Shown in pieces: positions 26,633 through 38,353 of a stretch of 64,000 bases of DNA. This stretch comes from Plantactinospora soyae (GTDB lineage Bacteria; Actinomycetota; Actinomycetes; Mycobacteriales; Micromonosporaceae). Numbering within the stretch: the stretch's first letter is position 1; every line of letters begins with the position of its first letter. The notes under the pieces were generated by a model. The model was not told the origin of the DNA. It saw nothing but the letters and a program-made list of their open reading frames with translations, and did not search any database. The translations under genes and the position numbers were made by a program. The stretch is from the NCBI RefSeq assembly GCF_014874095.1, contig NZ_JADBEB010000001.1, forward strand, positions 5,208,001-5,272,000, given 5' to 3'.

Positions 26633-29242
26633 ATGCGAATTCCTGTTTCCTGGCTGCGTGAGCACGTCGAACTGCCCGCCGACCTCCGCCCGGAGGACCT
26701 GGACCGGGCCCTGGTCGGGCTCGGCATCGAGGTCGAGTCCGTGGTGGACCTGCGGAACACCGTCACCGGATCGCTGGTGGTCGGCGAGGTCCTCGAGGTC
26801 GAGGAGCTGACCGGGTTCAAGAAGCCGATCCGGTTCTGCCGGGTCGACGTCGGGGCCGCGAACGGCACCGGTGAGCCGCAGGAGATCGTCTGCGGGGCCA
26901 CCAACTTCGCCCCCGGCGACCGGGTGGTGGTGATCCTGCCCGGCGGCGTACTGCCTGGCGGCTTCGCCATCGGCGCCCGCAAGACGTACGGGCGCAACTC
27001 CAACGGCATGATCTGCTCGGTCCGCGAACTGGGCCTCGGCGACGACCACGAGGGCATCCTGGTGCTGCCCGAGGACGTACCGGCGAAGCCCGGTGACGAC
27101 GCGCGGCCGGTGGTCGGGCTCGACGACGTGGTCGTCGAGGTCGAGATCACCCCGGACCGTGGGTACGCGATGAGCGTACGCGGGCTGGCCCGGGAACTGT
27201 CGCACGCCTTCGAGGTGCCGTACGTCGACCCGGCGCTGGCACCCGCACCCGGGGCGACGGCCGAGCCGGCGTACCCGGTGCGGGTCCTCGACACCGTCGG
27301 CTGCGACCGGTTCGCGGCCCGGGTGGTGCGCGGCGTCGACCCGAACGCCGAGTCACCACAGTGGATGCGGCAGCGGCTGACCGTCGCCGGCATCCGGAGC
27401 ATCTCGCTCGCCGTCGACATCACCAACTACGTGATGCTGGAACTCGGCCAGCCGATGCACGCCTTCGACCTCGACGCGCTCCGGGGCGAGCTGGTGGTCC
27501 GCCGTGCGGTGCCGGGGGAGCGGCTGACCACCCTCGACGGGGTCAACCGGGCGCTCGACCCCGAGGACATGGTGATCTGCGACGCCGGACTGCCCGCCCC
27601 GACGACCGGTGCCGATGCCGGACCGGCGCCGGCGGCTGGTGCCGACGGGGTGCCGATCTCGCTGGCGGCGGTGATGGGCGGCGAGACCAGCGAGGTCGTC
27701 GCCAGTACCACCAACGTGCTCTTCGAGGCGGCGCACTGGGACCCGGTCGTGGTCGGGCGGACGGCTCGTCGGCACCGGCTGTTCAGCGAGGCGGCCAAGC
27801 GCTGGGAGCGGGGCGTCGACCCGGCGCTGCCGCTGGTCGCCCTCGAACGGGCGGTGGCGCTGCTGACCACGTACGGCGGTGGCGCCGTCGGTGCCGAGGT
27901 GCTGGACATCGACCACGTCGCGCCGTCGACCCGGATCGTCATCGACGCGGACCTGCCCGCCCGGCGGGCCGGCGTGCCGTACGAGCCGGGCCGGACGATC
28001 GCCCTGCTGGAACGGGTCGGCTGCGCGGTGGCGGTCGGCGACGGACGTACCGCCGCCAGCCCCACCCAGGTCGGCGGCCGGCACGCGAGCGGGCCGGGCA
28101 CCCTGGTGGTCACCCCGCCGAGTTGGCGGCCGGACCTCACCGACCCGGCGGACCTGGTCGAGGAGGTCGTCCGGCTGGACGGCTACGACCGGGTTCCGTC
28201 GGTGCTGCCGGTAGCGCCCGCCGGCCGGGGGCTGACCCCGGATCAGCGGCGGCGCCGGTCGGTGAGCCGGGCGCTGGCCGAGAACGGCTACGTGGAGGTG
28301 CTGTCCCAGCCCTTCGTGTCGCCGGACCTCTTCGACCGGCTCGGCCTGCCGGCCGACGACCCGCGTCGGAACGCCGTACGGCTGACCAACCCGCTGTCGG
28401 ACACCGAACCGCTGATGCGGACCACGCTGCTCGGCACCCTGCTCGGTACGCTCCGCCGCAACATCGGCCGGGGCCACCGCGACCTCTCGCTCTACGAGAT
28501 CGGCATGGTGTTCGAGCCGCGCCCCCGGACCGGACCGCCGCCCGCGATGGGCGTCGAGCACCGGCCGAGCGACGAGGAGTTCCAGGCCGCCGACGCGGTA
28601 CTGCCGCACCAGCCGTGGCGGGTCGCCGTGATGCTCGCCGGTGAGGTGGAACCGGCCGGCTGGTGGGGCGCGGGTCGACCGGCAGGTTGGGCGGACGCGG
28701 TGGAGGCGGGCCGGATCGTGCTGGCCGCCGCCGGGATACCGGACGACCGGACCGTGGTCCGGCAGGCCCAGCGGGCGCCCTGGCACCCGGGCCGGTGCGC
28801 CGAGTTCCTCGTCGACGGCGTGTCGATCGGGTACGCCGGTGAGCTGCACCCGGCGGCGCTGACCGCCCTGGAACTGCCGCCCCGGACCAGCGCCCTGGAA
28901 CTGGAACTGGACGCGCTGCCGACCGCCGTGGTGGCGCCGGCACCCCGGATCCCGGGCTACCCGCCCGCGCTGATCGACGTGGCGCTGGTGGTGGACGCCG
29001 GGGTGCCTGCCGACGAGGTGCGCCGGGCCCTGACCGAGGGCGCCGGTGACCTGCTGGAGTCGATCCGGCTGTTCGACGTCTACGCGTCGGCGCAGGTGGG
29101 CGAGGGGCGCAAGTCGCTGGCGTACAAGCTGGTCTTCCGGGCTCCGGACCGGACGCTGACCGGTGACGAGGCGGTGGCCGCCCGGGACGCGGCGGTGGCC
29201 GAGGCGGCCCGCCGGTTCGGGGCGGTGCTGCGCGGCGCCTGA
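26633..29242 (+). CDS. pheT: Phenylalanine-tRNA ligase beta subunit
   Basis: 869 residues, start ATG 26633 (MRIPVSWLREHVELP). Domains in order: a tRNA-binding EMAP/OB-like domain (about 40-155, with GATNFAPGDRVVV), the B3/B4 editing region, B5 (about 440-520), the catalytic-like core (EVLSQPFVSPDLFDRLGL and LSDTEPLMRTTLL) and a C-terminal anticodon-binding ferredoxin-like domain (about 775-868, with PALIDVALVVDAGVPADEVRRAL). A small insertion of Pro/Ala-rich residues (around 322-340) is not conserved. It is followed at 41 bp by a hairpin. Confidence 0.98.
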   Translation: MRIPVSWLREHVELPADLRPEDLDRALVGLGIEVESVVDLRNTVTGSLVVGEVLEVEELTGFKKPIRFCRVDVGAANGTGEPQEIVCGATNFAPGDRVVVILPGGVLPGGFAIGARKTYGRNSNGMICSVRELGLGDDHEGILVLPEDVPAKPGDDARPVVGLDDVVVEVEITPDRGYAMSVRGLARELSHAFEVPYVDPALAPAPGATAEPAYPVRVLDTVGCDRFAARVVRGVDPNAESPQWMRQRLTVAGIRSISLAVDITNYVMLELGQPMHAFDLDALRGELVVRRAVPGERLTTLDGVNRALDPEDMVICDAGLPAPTTGADAGPAPAAGADGVPISLAAVMGGETSEVVASTTNVLFEAAHWDPVVVGRTARRHRLFSEAAKRWERGVDPALPLVALERAVALLTTYGGGAVGAEVLDIDHVAPSTRIVIDADLPARRAGVPYEPGRTIALLERVGCAVAVGDGRTAASPTQVGGRHASGPGTLVVTPPSWRPDLTDPADLVEEVVRLDGYDRVPSVLPVAPAGRGLTPDQRRRRSVSRALAENGYVEVLSQPFVSPDLFDRLGLPADDPRRNAVRLTNPLSDTEPLMRTTLLGTLLGTLRRNIGRGHRDLSLYEIGMVFEPRPRTGPPPAMGVEHRPSDEEFQAADAVLPHQPWRVAVMLAGEVEPAGWWGAGRPAGWADAVEAGRIVLAAAGIPDDRTVVRQAQRAPWHPGRCAEFLVDGVSIGYAGELHPAALTALELPPRTSALELELDALPTAVVAPAPRIPGYPPALIDVALVVDAGVPADEVRRALTEGAGDLLESIRLFDVYASAQVGEGRKSLAYKLVFRAPDRTLTGDEAVAARDAAVAEAARRFGAVLRGA

Positions 29243-29282
29243 TCTGCGGTGGTTCTCCGGCGGTAGGCCGCCCGAGAAGTCT

Positions 29283-29317
29283 GTCGTGGCCGTCACGGTG
29301 TTCGTGGCGGCCACGAC
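29283..29317 (+). terminator. Hairpin after pheT
   Basis: GTCGTGGCCG (29283-29292) and CGGCCACGAC (29308-29317) form a perfect 10-bp stem with a 15-nt loop, 41 bp after the pheT stop. There is no T-run, which is usual for actinomycete terminators. Confidence 0.6.
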
Positions 29318-29429
29318 GGTCGATCCGCCCCGGCGGTACCCGGGCTTCCCGGTCGGTCGTGAACGGGCGTGGACATGTCGGCATCGATGCCGGAGGATCT
29401 GTCTCGCAAACGGCCGTCGGAGGTGCGGG

Positions 29430-29810
29430 GTGCGGGGTCGCTGGAAGCGCGAGTTCGGGTACGGCATGGTGCTGGTCCTGTTGCTCGCCGGGGGTTGCGG
29501 AAGCCGGGGCGGCGGCAGCTCGCAACAGGGGTGCGACGACACCCGCGCCGTGCTGGGTCAGTTCCACGGCCTGCGGGGCTCGGCGGAGGAGGTCCGGACC
29601 CTGCAGATCGAAGGCATGCGGCCGAAGCTGGCGGAGTTGGCCGGCTCGGCGAGCGGGAACGTGAAGACCGCGATCCAGCGGCTGGCCGACACCATCGAGG
29701 AGGCCGACCTGGACTCCGGTGAGCCGGTCACGACCCTTCGACCGAAGCTCGACCGGTTCGACACCGCATTCGACGAGGCCCGGCAGGAGTTCGACGAGGC
29801 CTGCGACTGA
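29430..29810 (+). CDS. Putative lipoprotein
   Basis: 126 residues from GTG 29430 (GGAGG about 6 bp upstream). MRGRWKREFGYGMVLVLLLAGGC is described here only as a basic, then hydrophobic leader ending in LAGGC, with Cys near residue 23 as the probable lipidation site. A glycine/serine spacer and an all-helical acidic domain follow. No family is recognised. It lies between pheT and the propeller-protein gene. Confidence 0.55.
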   Translation: MRGRWKREFGYGMVLVLLLAGGCGSRGGGSSQQGCDDTRAVLGQFHGLRGSAEEVRTLQIEGMRPKLAELAGSASGNVKTAIQRLADTIEEADLDSGEPVTTLRPKLDRFDTAFDEARQEFDEACD

Positions 29811-29903
29811 TCTCCGTCCGCCGGTGGCTCGTGACCTCGCCGCCGGACGGGCTACGCTCGGCTGGCCCGGGCCCGGAACAGGGCCGGCAGATCGGGAGAC
29901 CAG

Positions 29904-31091
29904 GTGGAGAGCCGAGTTCCGGTGCTCATCGACCTCGGCACCGAGCGCGGCCTCCCGGACGGCGAAACGCCACCCCCGCCCCAGTTCCGCAGGGTTTCGG
30001 TGCGCTGGCCGGCCGGACTGCTGGTGATCCTGCTGGTGCTGTTCGGGGTCACCGCCGCGGGCCCGCCGCACGGGCGCCTGCGACCGGGCGGCAACCTCGA
30101 CGTACCGGCCGGCAGCACGTTCTTCGTCGCGGGCGACGTACTGCTGGTCTCGGCCGGCCCGGCCGGTGCGCCGAACAGCCTGACGGCGTACGACCTGCCG
30201 GGCGGGACCCGACGCTGGACCGTGTCGGCCTCCACCGCCGGCCGGCACTACGCGGAGCTGGTCGGTGACGCGGTCCTGATCGGTGAGGTCGACTCGGTTG
30301 GCCGGCGTACGGTGACCACCGCCCGCTCCGCCCGGACCGGTGAAGTGCGGTGGAGCCGGCCGGGCCGGGTGCTGCGGGTGCCGGGAAGCTCCCTCGGGCT
30401 GGGGGTTTCGGAGGTCCGCAGCGTCTCCGGCGCGGGTCGCCGGTTGGAGGGTGACGTCGAGGCGGTGGACCTGGTCACCGGCATCGTCCGGTGGCGGTTG
30501 CCACTGTCGTCGACCGCGGTCGTGCAACCGGTGCCCGGTGATCCGGCCCGGGTGCTGATCGTGCACGACAACGTCACCGCCGAACTGCGGGACCTGGCAA
30601 CGGGCGATCTCGTCGGCACCGGCCAACTGCCGCCGGCGGACTACGCGCAGAGCAATCCACGGGTGATCGCCGACCGCCTGGTGCTCCGGCATCCGGCCGG
30701 GCGGGGTTTCTCGGTCACCGGGTACGACCTTCCGGCCCTGACCCCACGGTGGACCCGTCCGGGTGGCGAGTCCGGCGAGGCGGTCCGGGACTGTCAGGGC
30801 CTGGCCTGCCTGGATGGCGAGACCCGGGTGGTGGCCCTGGATCCGGAAAGTGGGGCCGAGCGCTGGACTCGGGCGCGTCCGGCGGGCTGGCACTCCATCG
30901 TCTGGTCCCCGGACATCCTGCTCAGGCCGGACGCCTACCAGGGGCAGTCGCTGCTGGCCGTGGCCGAGGGCGGAGCGCTGCGGATTCTCGGTGCCCTGCC
31001 GGCCGGGGTGGTGGACTGTCGGGCCGGTCCGACCGACCTGGTGTGCCGGACCGCCCCGGACCGGCTCGGCGTGTGGCGACTTCTGACTTGA
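29904..31091 (+). CDS. Membrane-anchored PQQ-like beta-propeller protein
   Basis: 395 residues from GTG 29904. A cytosolic N-terminus, a single membrane span (about 35-53) and an extracellular propeller. Repeats of the form AYDLPGGTRRWTV, ARTGEVRWSRPGR, DLVTGIVRWRLPL and DPESGAERWTRARP mark PQQ_2-type blades. It carries no vicinal Cys pair and no cofactor residues, so a protein-binding role is more likely than a dehydrogenase. The location just before argC is shared in many actinomycetes (recalled). Substrate or partner unknown. Confidence 0.7.
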   Translation: MESRVPVLIDLGTERGLPDGETPPPPQFRRVSVRWPAGLLVILLVLFGVTAAGPPHGRLRPGGNLDVPAGSTFFVAGDVLLVSAGPAGAPNSLTAYDLPGGTRRWTVSASTAGRHYAELVGDAVLIGEVDSVGRRTVTTARSARTGEVRWSRPGRVLRVPGSSLGLGVSEVRSVSGAGRRLEGDVEAVDLVTGIVRWRLPLSSTAVVQPVPGDPARVLIVHDNVTAELRDLATGDLVGTGQLPPADYAQSNPRVIADRLVLRHPAGRGFSVTGYDLPALTPRWTRPGGESGEAVRDCQGLACLDGETRVVALDPESGAERWTRARPAGWHSIVWSPDILLRPDAYQGQSLLAVAEGGALRILGALPAGVVDCRAGPTDLVCRTAPDRLGVWRLLT

Positions 31092-31182
31092 GCGGGCGCT
31101 CCCGGCGGCCCGGTTCGCCGTGCCCGGCCGGTGGGAGCGGTGTCGACAGGCCGAGCCACGATCCGATTGATCATTCAGTCGG

Positions 31183-31239
31183 CCGCATAGACTTGCAGTG
31201 TTCGGAAGTGGCTGTTAGCGTCTCTGCATAGAAATGCGG
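31183..31239 (+). promoter_or_regulatory. Two ArgR-type ARG boxes upstream of argC
   Basis: CCGCATAGACTTGCAG (31183-31198) and CTGCATAGAAATGCGG (31224-31239) match the actinobacterial ARG box pattern TGCATAnnnnTGCA, 41 bp apart. The second overlaps the argC ribosome-binding site (CGGAGG), and the first covers a possible -10 region. ArgR (gene at 36557) with arginine is expected to repress here. Confidence 0.75.
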
Positions 31240-31247
31240 AGGTTGGC

Positions 31248-32255
31248 ATGGGAATTCGAGTGGCGGTCGCTGGAGCCAGCGGCTACGCGGGCGGTGAACT
31301 GCTCCGGCTGATCGTCGGGCACCCCGAGTTCGACCTCGTCGCGGCGACGGCACACAGCCAGGCGGGTCTGCCGGTTGCCGCCGTACATCCGCAGCTCGTC
31401 GGCCTTGACCTGGTGCTCGGCCGGACCGACCCGGCGGTGCTGGCCGACGCGGACCTGGTTTTCCTGGCCCTGCCGCACGGCGAGTCGGCGGCCCTGGCCG
31501 CGACCCTGCCGGACGGGGTCCGAGTGGTGGACCTCGGTGCGGACCACCGGTTGACCGACGCCGCCGCCTGGGGCCGCTACTACGGCGGGGAGCACGCCGG
31601 CGCCTGGACCTACGGCCTGCCGGAACTGCCCGGCCAGCGGGCGCTGCTGGCCGGTGCGACCCGGGTGGCCGCGACCGGCTGCTACGCGGTGGCCACCACG
31701 CTCGCCCTGGCCCCGCTGCTCGCGGCCGGAGCCGCCGAGCCCGACGATGTCGTGGTGGTCGCCGCCTCCGGCACCTCCGGAGCCGGCCGGTCGGCCAAGC
31801 CGCACCTGCTCGGCAGCGAGGTGATGGGCGACCTGTCGCCGTACAAGGTCGGCGCCCACCAGCACGTGCCGGAGATCAAGCAGGCGACCGGCGCCACCGG
31901 GCTGTCGTTCACCCCGGTGCTGGCCCCGATGCCCCGGGGCATCCTGGCCACCGTCACCGCGCTGCCCGTCGACGGCGTACCGGCCGACCCGCGAGCGGTG
32001 CTCGCCCAGGCGTACGCGGACGCGCCGTTCGTGCACGTCCTGCCGGAGGGCGTCTGGCCGCACACCGCCGCCACGCTCGGCGGCAACTCCTGCCACCTGC
32101 AGGCGACGGTCGACGTCGACTCGGGCCGGCTGATCGTGGTCAGCGCCATCGACAACCTGGGCAAGGGCGCCGCCGGCCAGGCGGTGCAGTGCGCGAACCT
32201 GATGCTCGGCCTGCCGGAGACGACCGGACTGTCCGTGCACGGGATCGCACCGTGA
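31248..32255 (+). CDS. argC: N-acetyl-gamma-glutamyl-phosphate reductase
   Basis: 335 residues from ATG 31248. An N-terminal Rossmann fold with VAVAGASGYAGGELLRL (NADPH binding) is followed by the catalytic cysteine C145 in VAATGCYAVAT and the substrate-binding SGTSGAGR region and HQHVPEI motif. It reduces N-acetylglutamyl phosphate to the semialdehyde, the third step of arginine synthesis. First gene of the arg operon. argJ starts 16 bp after it. Confidence 0.98.
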   Translation: MGIRVAVAGASGYAGGELLRLIVGHPEFDLVAATAHSQAGLPVAAVHPQLVGLDLVLGRTDPAVLADADLVFLALPHGESAALAATLPDGVRVVDLGADHRLTDAAAWGRYYGGEHAGAWTYGLPELPGQRALLAGATRVAATGCYAVATTLALAPLLAAGAAEPDDVVVVAASGTSGAGRSAKPHLLGSEVMGDLSPYKVGAHQHVPEIKQATGATGLSFTPVLAPMPRGILATVTALPVDGVPADPRAVLAQAYADAPFVHVLPEGVWPHTAATLGGNSCHLQATVDVDSGRLIVVSAIDNLGKGAAGQAVQCANLMLGLPETTGLSVHGIAP

Positions 32256-32271
32256 ACAAGGGAGCGTCCAG

Positions 32272-33480
32272 ATGAGTGTCACCGCGCCCAGGGGCTTCCG
32301 GGCTTCCGGGGTCGCCGCCGGGCTCAAGTCCAGCGGCGCCCGGGACGTCGCGCTGGTGGTCAACGACGGACCGGACGCCTCGGCGGCCGGGGTCTTCACC
32401 GCGAACCGGGTCAAGGCCGCGCCCGTGCTCTGGAGCCAGCAGGTGCTCCGGGCTGGTCTGGTCCGCGCCGTGGTGCTCAACTCCGGCGGCGCGAACGCCT
32501 GCACCGGCGCCCCCGGCTTCCAGGACACCCACGCCACCGCCGAGCACGCCGCGTCCGCGCTGGCCGGCTCCGCCGACGACGGACCGGCTGCCGGGACCGC
32601 TGCCGGAGCCGGTCTGTCGACGATCGGCGCCGGTGAGGTGGCGATCTGCTCCACCGGCCTGATCGGCGAGCGGCTGCCGATGGACCGGCTGCTCCCCGGG
32701 GTGACCGCGGCGGTGGCCGGGCTGACCGCCGACGGCGGCCCGGCGGCGGCCGAGGCGATCATGACCACCGACACCAGGCCGAAGACGACCGTGGTCGCCG
32801 GCACCGGCTGGACGGTCGGTGGAATGGCCAAGGGTTCCGGCATGCTCGCGCCCGCGCTCGCCACCATGCTCAGCGTGGTCACCACCGACGCGATCGCCGG
32901 ACCGGCCGTACTCGACGAGGCGCTCCGAGCGGCCTGCCGGGTCAGCTTCGAGCGGGTCGACTCGGACGGCTGCCTCTCCACCAACGACACGGTGCTGCTG
33001 CTGGCCAGCGGCGCGTCCGGGATCGCGCCGACCCAGGCCGAGCTGACCGCCGCCGTCACCGAGGCCTGCCGGGACCTGGCCCGGCAACTGATCGCCGACG
33101 CGGAGGGGGCCAGCAAGGAGGTCGCCATCGAGGTGGTCGGGGCCGCCGACTCCGACGACGCGGTCCTGGTGGGCCGCGCGGTGGCCCGCAACAACCTGGT
33201 CAAGACCGCACTGTTCGGCAACGACCCGAACTGGGGCCGGATCCTCGCCGCGGTCGGCACCACGACCGCGGCCTTCGAACCGGACCGGATCGACGTGGCC
33301 GTCAACGGCGTCTGGGTCTGCCGGTCCGGGGCGGCGGCCGAGGACCGGTCCAAGGTGGACCTCACCGGCCGCCAGGTGACCATCCGGATCGACCTGCACG
33401 CCGGCCCGGACGAGGCCACCATCTGGACCAACGACCTGTCGCACGCCTACGTGCACGAGAATTCGGCGTACTCCACATGA
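32272..33480 (+). CDS. argJ: Bifunctional ornithine acetyltransferase / N-acetylglutamate synthase
   Basis: 402 residues. The self-cleaving Ala-Thr site sits in [12 protein letters not shown] (about residues 190-201), where the Thr becomes the N-terminal nucleophile of the beta subunit. [15 protein letters not shown] is another ArgJ hallmark near residue 305. It moves the acetyl group from acetylornithine to glutamate, giving a cyclic pathway. Its stop overlaps argB by 4 bp (ATGA). Confidence 0.98.
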   Translation: MSVTAPRGFRASGVAAGLKSSGARDVALVVNDGPDASAAGVFTANRVKAAPVLWSQQVLRAGLVRAVVLNSGGANACTGAPGFQDTHATAEHAASALAGSADDGPAAGTAAGAGLSTIGAGEVAICSTGLIGERLPMDRLLPGVTAAVAGLTADGGPAAAEAIMTTDTRPKTTVVAGTGWTVGGMAKGSGMLAPALATMLSVVTTDAIAGPAVLDEALRAACRVSFERVDSDGCLSTNDTVLLLASGASGIAPTQAELTAAVTEACRDLARQLIADAEGASKEVAIEVVGAADSDDAVLVGRAVARNNLVKTALFGNDPNWGRILAAVGTTTAAFEPDRIDVAVNGVWVCRSGAAAEDRSKVDLTGRQVTIRIDLHAGPDEATIWTNDLSHAYVHENSAYST

Positions 33481-34378
33481 TGCTGACCCGCGACCTGACC
33501 GAGGCGCAGCGGAAGGCGGCCACCCTCATCGAGGCGCTGCCGTGGCTGGCCCGTTTCTCCGGCTCCACCGTGGTGGTGAAGTACGGCGGCAACGCGATGA
33601 CCGATCCGGACCTGCAACGCGCCTTCGCCGCCGACATGGTGTTCCTGCGTTACGCCGGGCTGAGGCCGGTCGTCGTGCACGGCGGCGGTCCACAGATCTC
33701 GGCGATGCTGCGCCGGCTCGGCATCGCCAGCGAGTTCAAGGGCGGGCTGCGGGTGACCACGCCCGAGGCGATGGACGTGGTCCGGATGGTGCTGGTCGGC
33801 CAGGTCGGCCGGGAACTCGTCGGCCTGATCAACGAACACGGTCCGTACGCGGTGGGGCTCTCCGGCGAGGACGCCCGGCTGTTCACGGCGGTGCGCCGGC
33901 CCGCGTACGTCAATGGTGAACCGGTCGACATCGGGCAGGTCGGTGACGTGGACGAGGTGAACGTCTCCGCGGTCGCCGACCTGATCTCGGCCGGCCGGAT
34001 TCCGGTGATCTCCACCGTGGCGCCGGACGTCGACGGGGTGCTGCACAACCTCAACGCCGACACCGCCGCCGCCGCGCTGGCCATCGCACTGCGGGCCCGC
34101 AAGCTGGTGGTGCTCACCGACGTACCCGGCCTCTACGCCGACTGGCCGGACACCGGGAGCCTGGTCTCGCAGGTCAGCACCGAGCAACTCGCCGAGCTGC
34201 TGCCCAGGCTCGAGTCCGGGATGGTGCCGAAGATGGAGGCCTGCCTGCGCGCGGTACGCGGCGGCGTGCCGGCGGCGCACGTGGTCGACGGACGGGTCGC
34301 GCACTCGACCCTGCTGGAAGTTTTCACGTCGGAAGGATTCGGCACGATGGTGGTTCCCGAGCTCGGGGCGGTGACGGC

Positions 34379-34382
<4 letters not shown>
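33477..34382 (+). CDS. argB: N-acetylglutamate kinase
   Basis: 301 residues, starting at ATG 33477 in the argJ stop; the second ATG (33480) is possible. [22 protein letters not shown], the [12 protein letters not shown] segment and [11 protein letters not shown] are the amino-acid kinase motifs. The N-terminal helix ([20 protein letters not shown]) is the type needed for hexamer formation and arginine feedback inhibition. It phosphorylates N-acetylglutamate. Its end overlaps argD by 4 bp. Confidence 0.98.
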
Positions 34383-36556
<2,174 letters not shown>

Positions 36557-36560
<4 letters not shown>

Positions 36561-37072
36561 CCGGGCCGCTGACCCGTGCGGTGCGGCACGGCCGGATCGT
36601 CGACCTGATCCGGGACCGGGAGATCCGTTCGCAGACCGAACTGGCCGACCTGCTCGCCGAGGGCGGCCTACAGGTCACCCAGGCCACGCTCTCCCGCGAC
36701 CTGGACGAACTGGGTGCGGTCAAGGTACGCGGCGGGGACGGACCGGCCGTGTATCTCATTCCGGAGGACGGCAAGCGACCGTTGCGGGACGCTGAACAGG
36801 CGCCCGCCCGGCTGCTCCGGTTGCTTCGTGAACTGCTCAACGGGGTCGACTCCAGCGGCAACATCGCCGTGCTGCGTACCCCACCCGGTGCCGCCCAGTA
36901 CCTGGCCAGCGCGCTGGACCGGGCGGGGCTGCCGGAGGTCGTCGGCACCATCGCCGGCGACGACACCATTCTCGTCGTGGCCCGCGAGGCCACCGGCGGT
37001 GCGGCGCTGGGGGAGAAGCTCTCCTCCTGGGCCGCCCGGGAAGAACATGCTGAAGGGAGCACCACACCATGA
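36557..37072 (+). CDS. argR: Arginine repressor
   Basis: 171 residues from GTG 36557. The winged-helix DNA-binding N-terminus has [44 protein letters not shown]. The C-terminal oligomerisation and arginine-binding domain ends with [22 protein letters not shown], including the paired Asp residues that contact arginine. As a hexamer with arginine it represses arg genes, and the boxes at 31183-31239 are the likely targets. Its end overlaps argG by 4 bp. Confidence 0.96.
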
Positions 37073-38280
37073 CTGAGCGGGTCGTACTGGCGTACTCCGG
37101 GGGACTGGACACCTCGGTCGCCATTCCATATCTGGCCGAGCAGACCGGTGCCGAGGTGATCGCGGTGGCGATCGACGTCGGGCAGGGCGGCGAGGACCTG
37201 GCCGCGATCCGCCAGCGGGCGCTGGACTGCGGTGCCGCCGAATCCGAGGTGATCGACGCGCGCGAGGAGTTCGCCGCCGACTACTGCGTACCGGCGATGC
37301 GGGCCAACGCGCTCTACATGGACCGCTATCCGCTGGTCTCGGCGCTGTCCCGGCCCTTGATCGTCAAGCACCTGGTCGCGGCGGCGAAGAGGTACAACGG
37401 CACGATCGTTTCGCACGGCTGCACCGGCAAGGGCAACGACCAGGTGCGGTTCGAGGCCGGCCTCGGCGCCCTCGCCCCGCAGCTGAAGGTGATCGCGCCG
37501 GCCCGGGACTTCGCCTGGACCCGGGACAAGGCGATCGCGTACGCCGAGGAGAAGGGGCTGCCGATCGACGTCACGCACAAGTCGCCGTACTCGATCGACC
37601 AGAACCTGTGGGGCCGGGCCGTGGAGACCGGCTTCCTGGAGGACATCTGGAACGCCCCGATCGAGGACGTCTACGCGTACACGGCGAACCCGGCGGAGCA
37701 GCGCGACCCGGACCACGTGGTGATCACCTTCGACGCCGGGGTACCGGTGGCGATCGACGGCGAGACCGTCACCCCGTACCAGGCGATCGTGGAACTCAAC
37801 CGGCGGGCCGGCGCCCAGGGCGTGGGCCGGCTCGACATGGTCGAGGACCGGCTGGTCGGCATCAAGAGCCGCGAGGTGTACGAGGCACCGGGCGCGATCG
37901 CCCTGATCACCGCCCACCAGGAGCTGGAGAACGTCACCGTGGAGCGGGACGTGGCCCGGTTCAAGAAGGGCGTCGACCAGCGCTGGGGCGAGCTGGTCTA
38001 CGACGGGCTCTGGTTCTCGCCGCTGCGGAACGCGCTGGACGCGTTCATCGACGACACCCAACGGCACGTCTCCGGCGAGGTCCGGCTGGCCCTGCACGGC
38101 GGCCGCGCGACGGTCACCGGTCGGCGCTCCGAGGCCAGCCTCTACGACTTCGGCCTGGCCACCTACGACACCGGGGACACCTTCGACCAGTCCCTGGCCA
38201 AGGGCTTCGTGCAGTTGTGGGGCCTGCCGAGCAAGCTCGCGTCGGCCCGGGACGCCCGGCTGGGCGGCTCCGAGCAGTGA
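37069..38280 (+). CDS. argG: Argininosuccinate synthase
   Basis: 403 residues. The ATP-pyrophosphatase loop is [15 protein letters not shown], followed by the citrulline/aspartate-binding [13 protein letters not shown] and the C-terminal LGGSEQ tail. It ligates citrulline with aspartate. The length is standard. argH follows after 73 bp, the only gap of some size in the operon after argF. Confidence 0.98.
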   Translation: MTERVVLAYSGGLDTSVAIPYLAEQTGAEVIAVAIDVGQGGEDLAAIRQRALDCGAAESEVIDAREEFAADYCVPAMRANALYMDRYPLVSALSRPLIVKHLVAAAKRYNGTIVSHGCTGKGNDQVRFEAGLGALAPQLKVIAPARDFAWTRDKAIAYAEEKGLPIDVTHKSPYSIDQNLWGRAVETGFLEDIWNAPIEDVYAYTANPAEQRDPDHVVITFDAGVPVAIDGETVTPYQAIVELNRRAGAQGVGRLDMVEDRLVGIKSREVYEAPGAIALITAHQELENVTVERDVARFKKGVDQRWGELVYDGLWFSPLRNALDAFIDDTQRHVSGEVRLALHGGRATVTGRRSEASLYDFGLATYDTGDTFDQSLAKGFVQLWGLPSKLASARDARLGGSEQ

Positions 38281-38353
38281 CCGGTGCGACGGCGGGACGT
38301 GGACGGGCGCGGCGGATGAGCCCCGCGATCGGGAGCGAGGAGAAGGCTCAGCG

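Noticed and set aside
27353-30893. Two very long minus-strand open frames opposite pheT and the propeller-protein gene
   Set aside because: Their composition (Arg/Pro/Gly-rich, no motif) and position as complements of conserved genes mark them as shadows.
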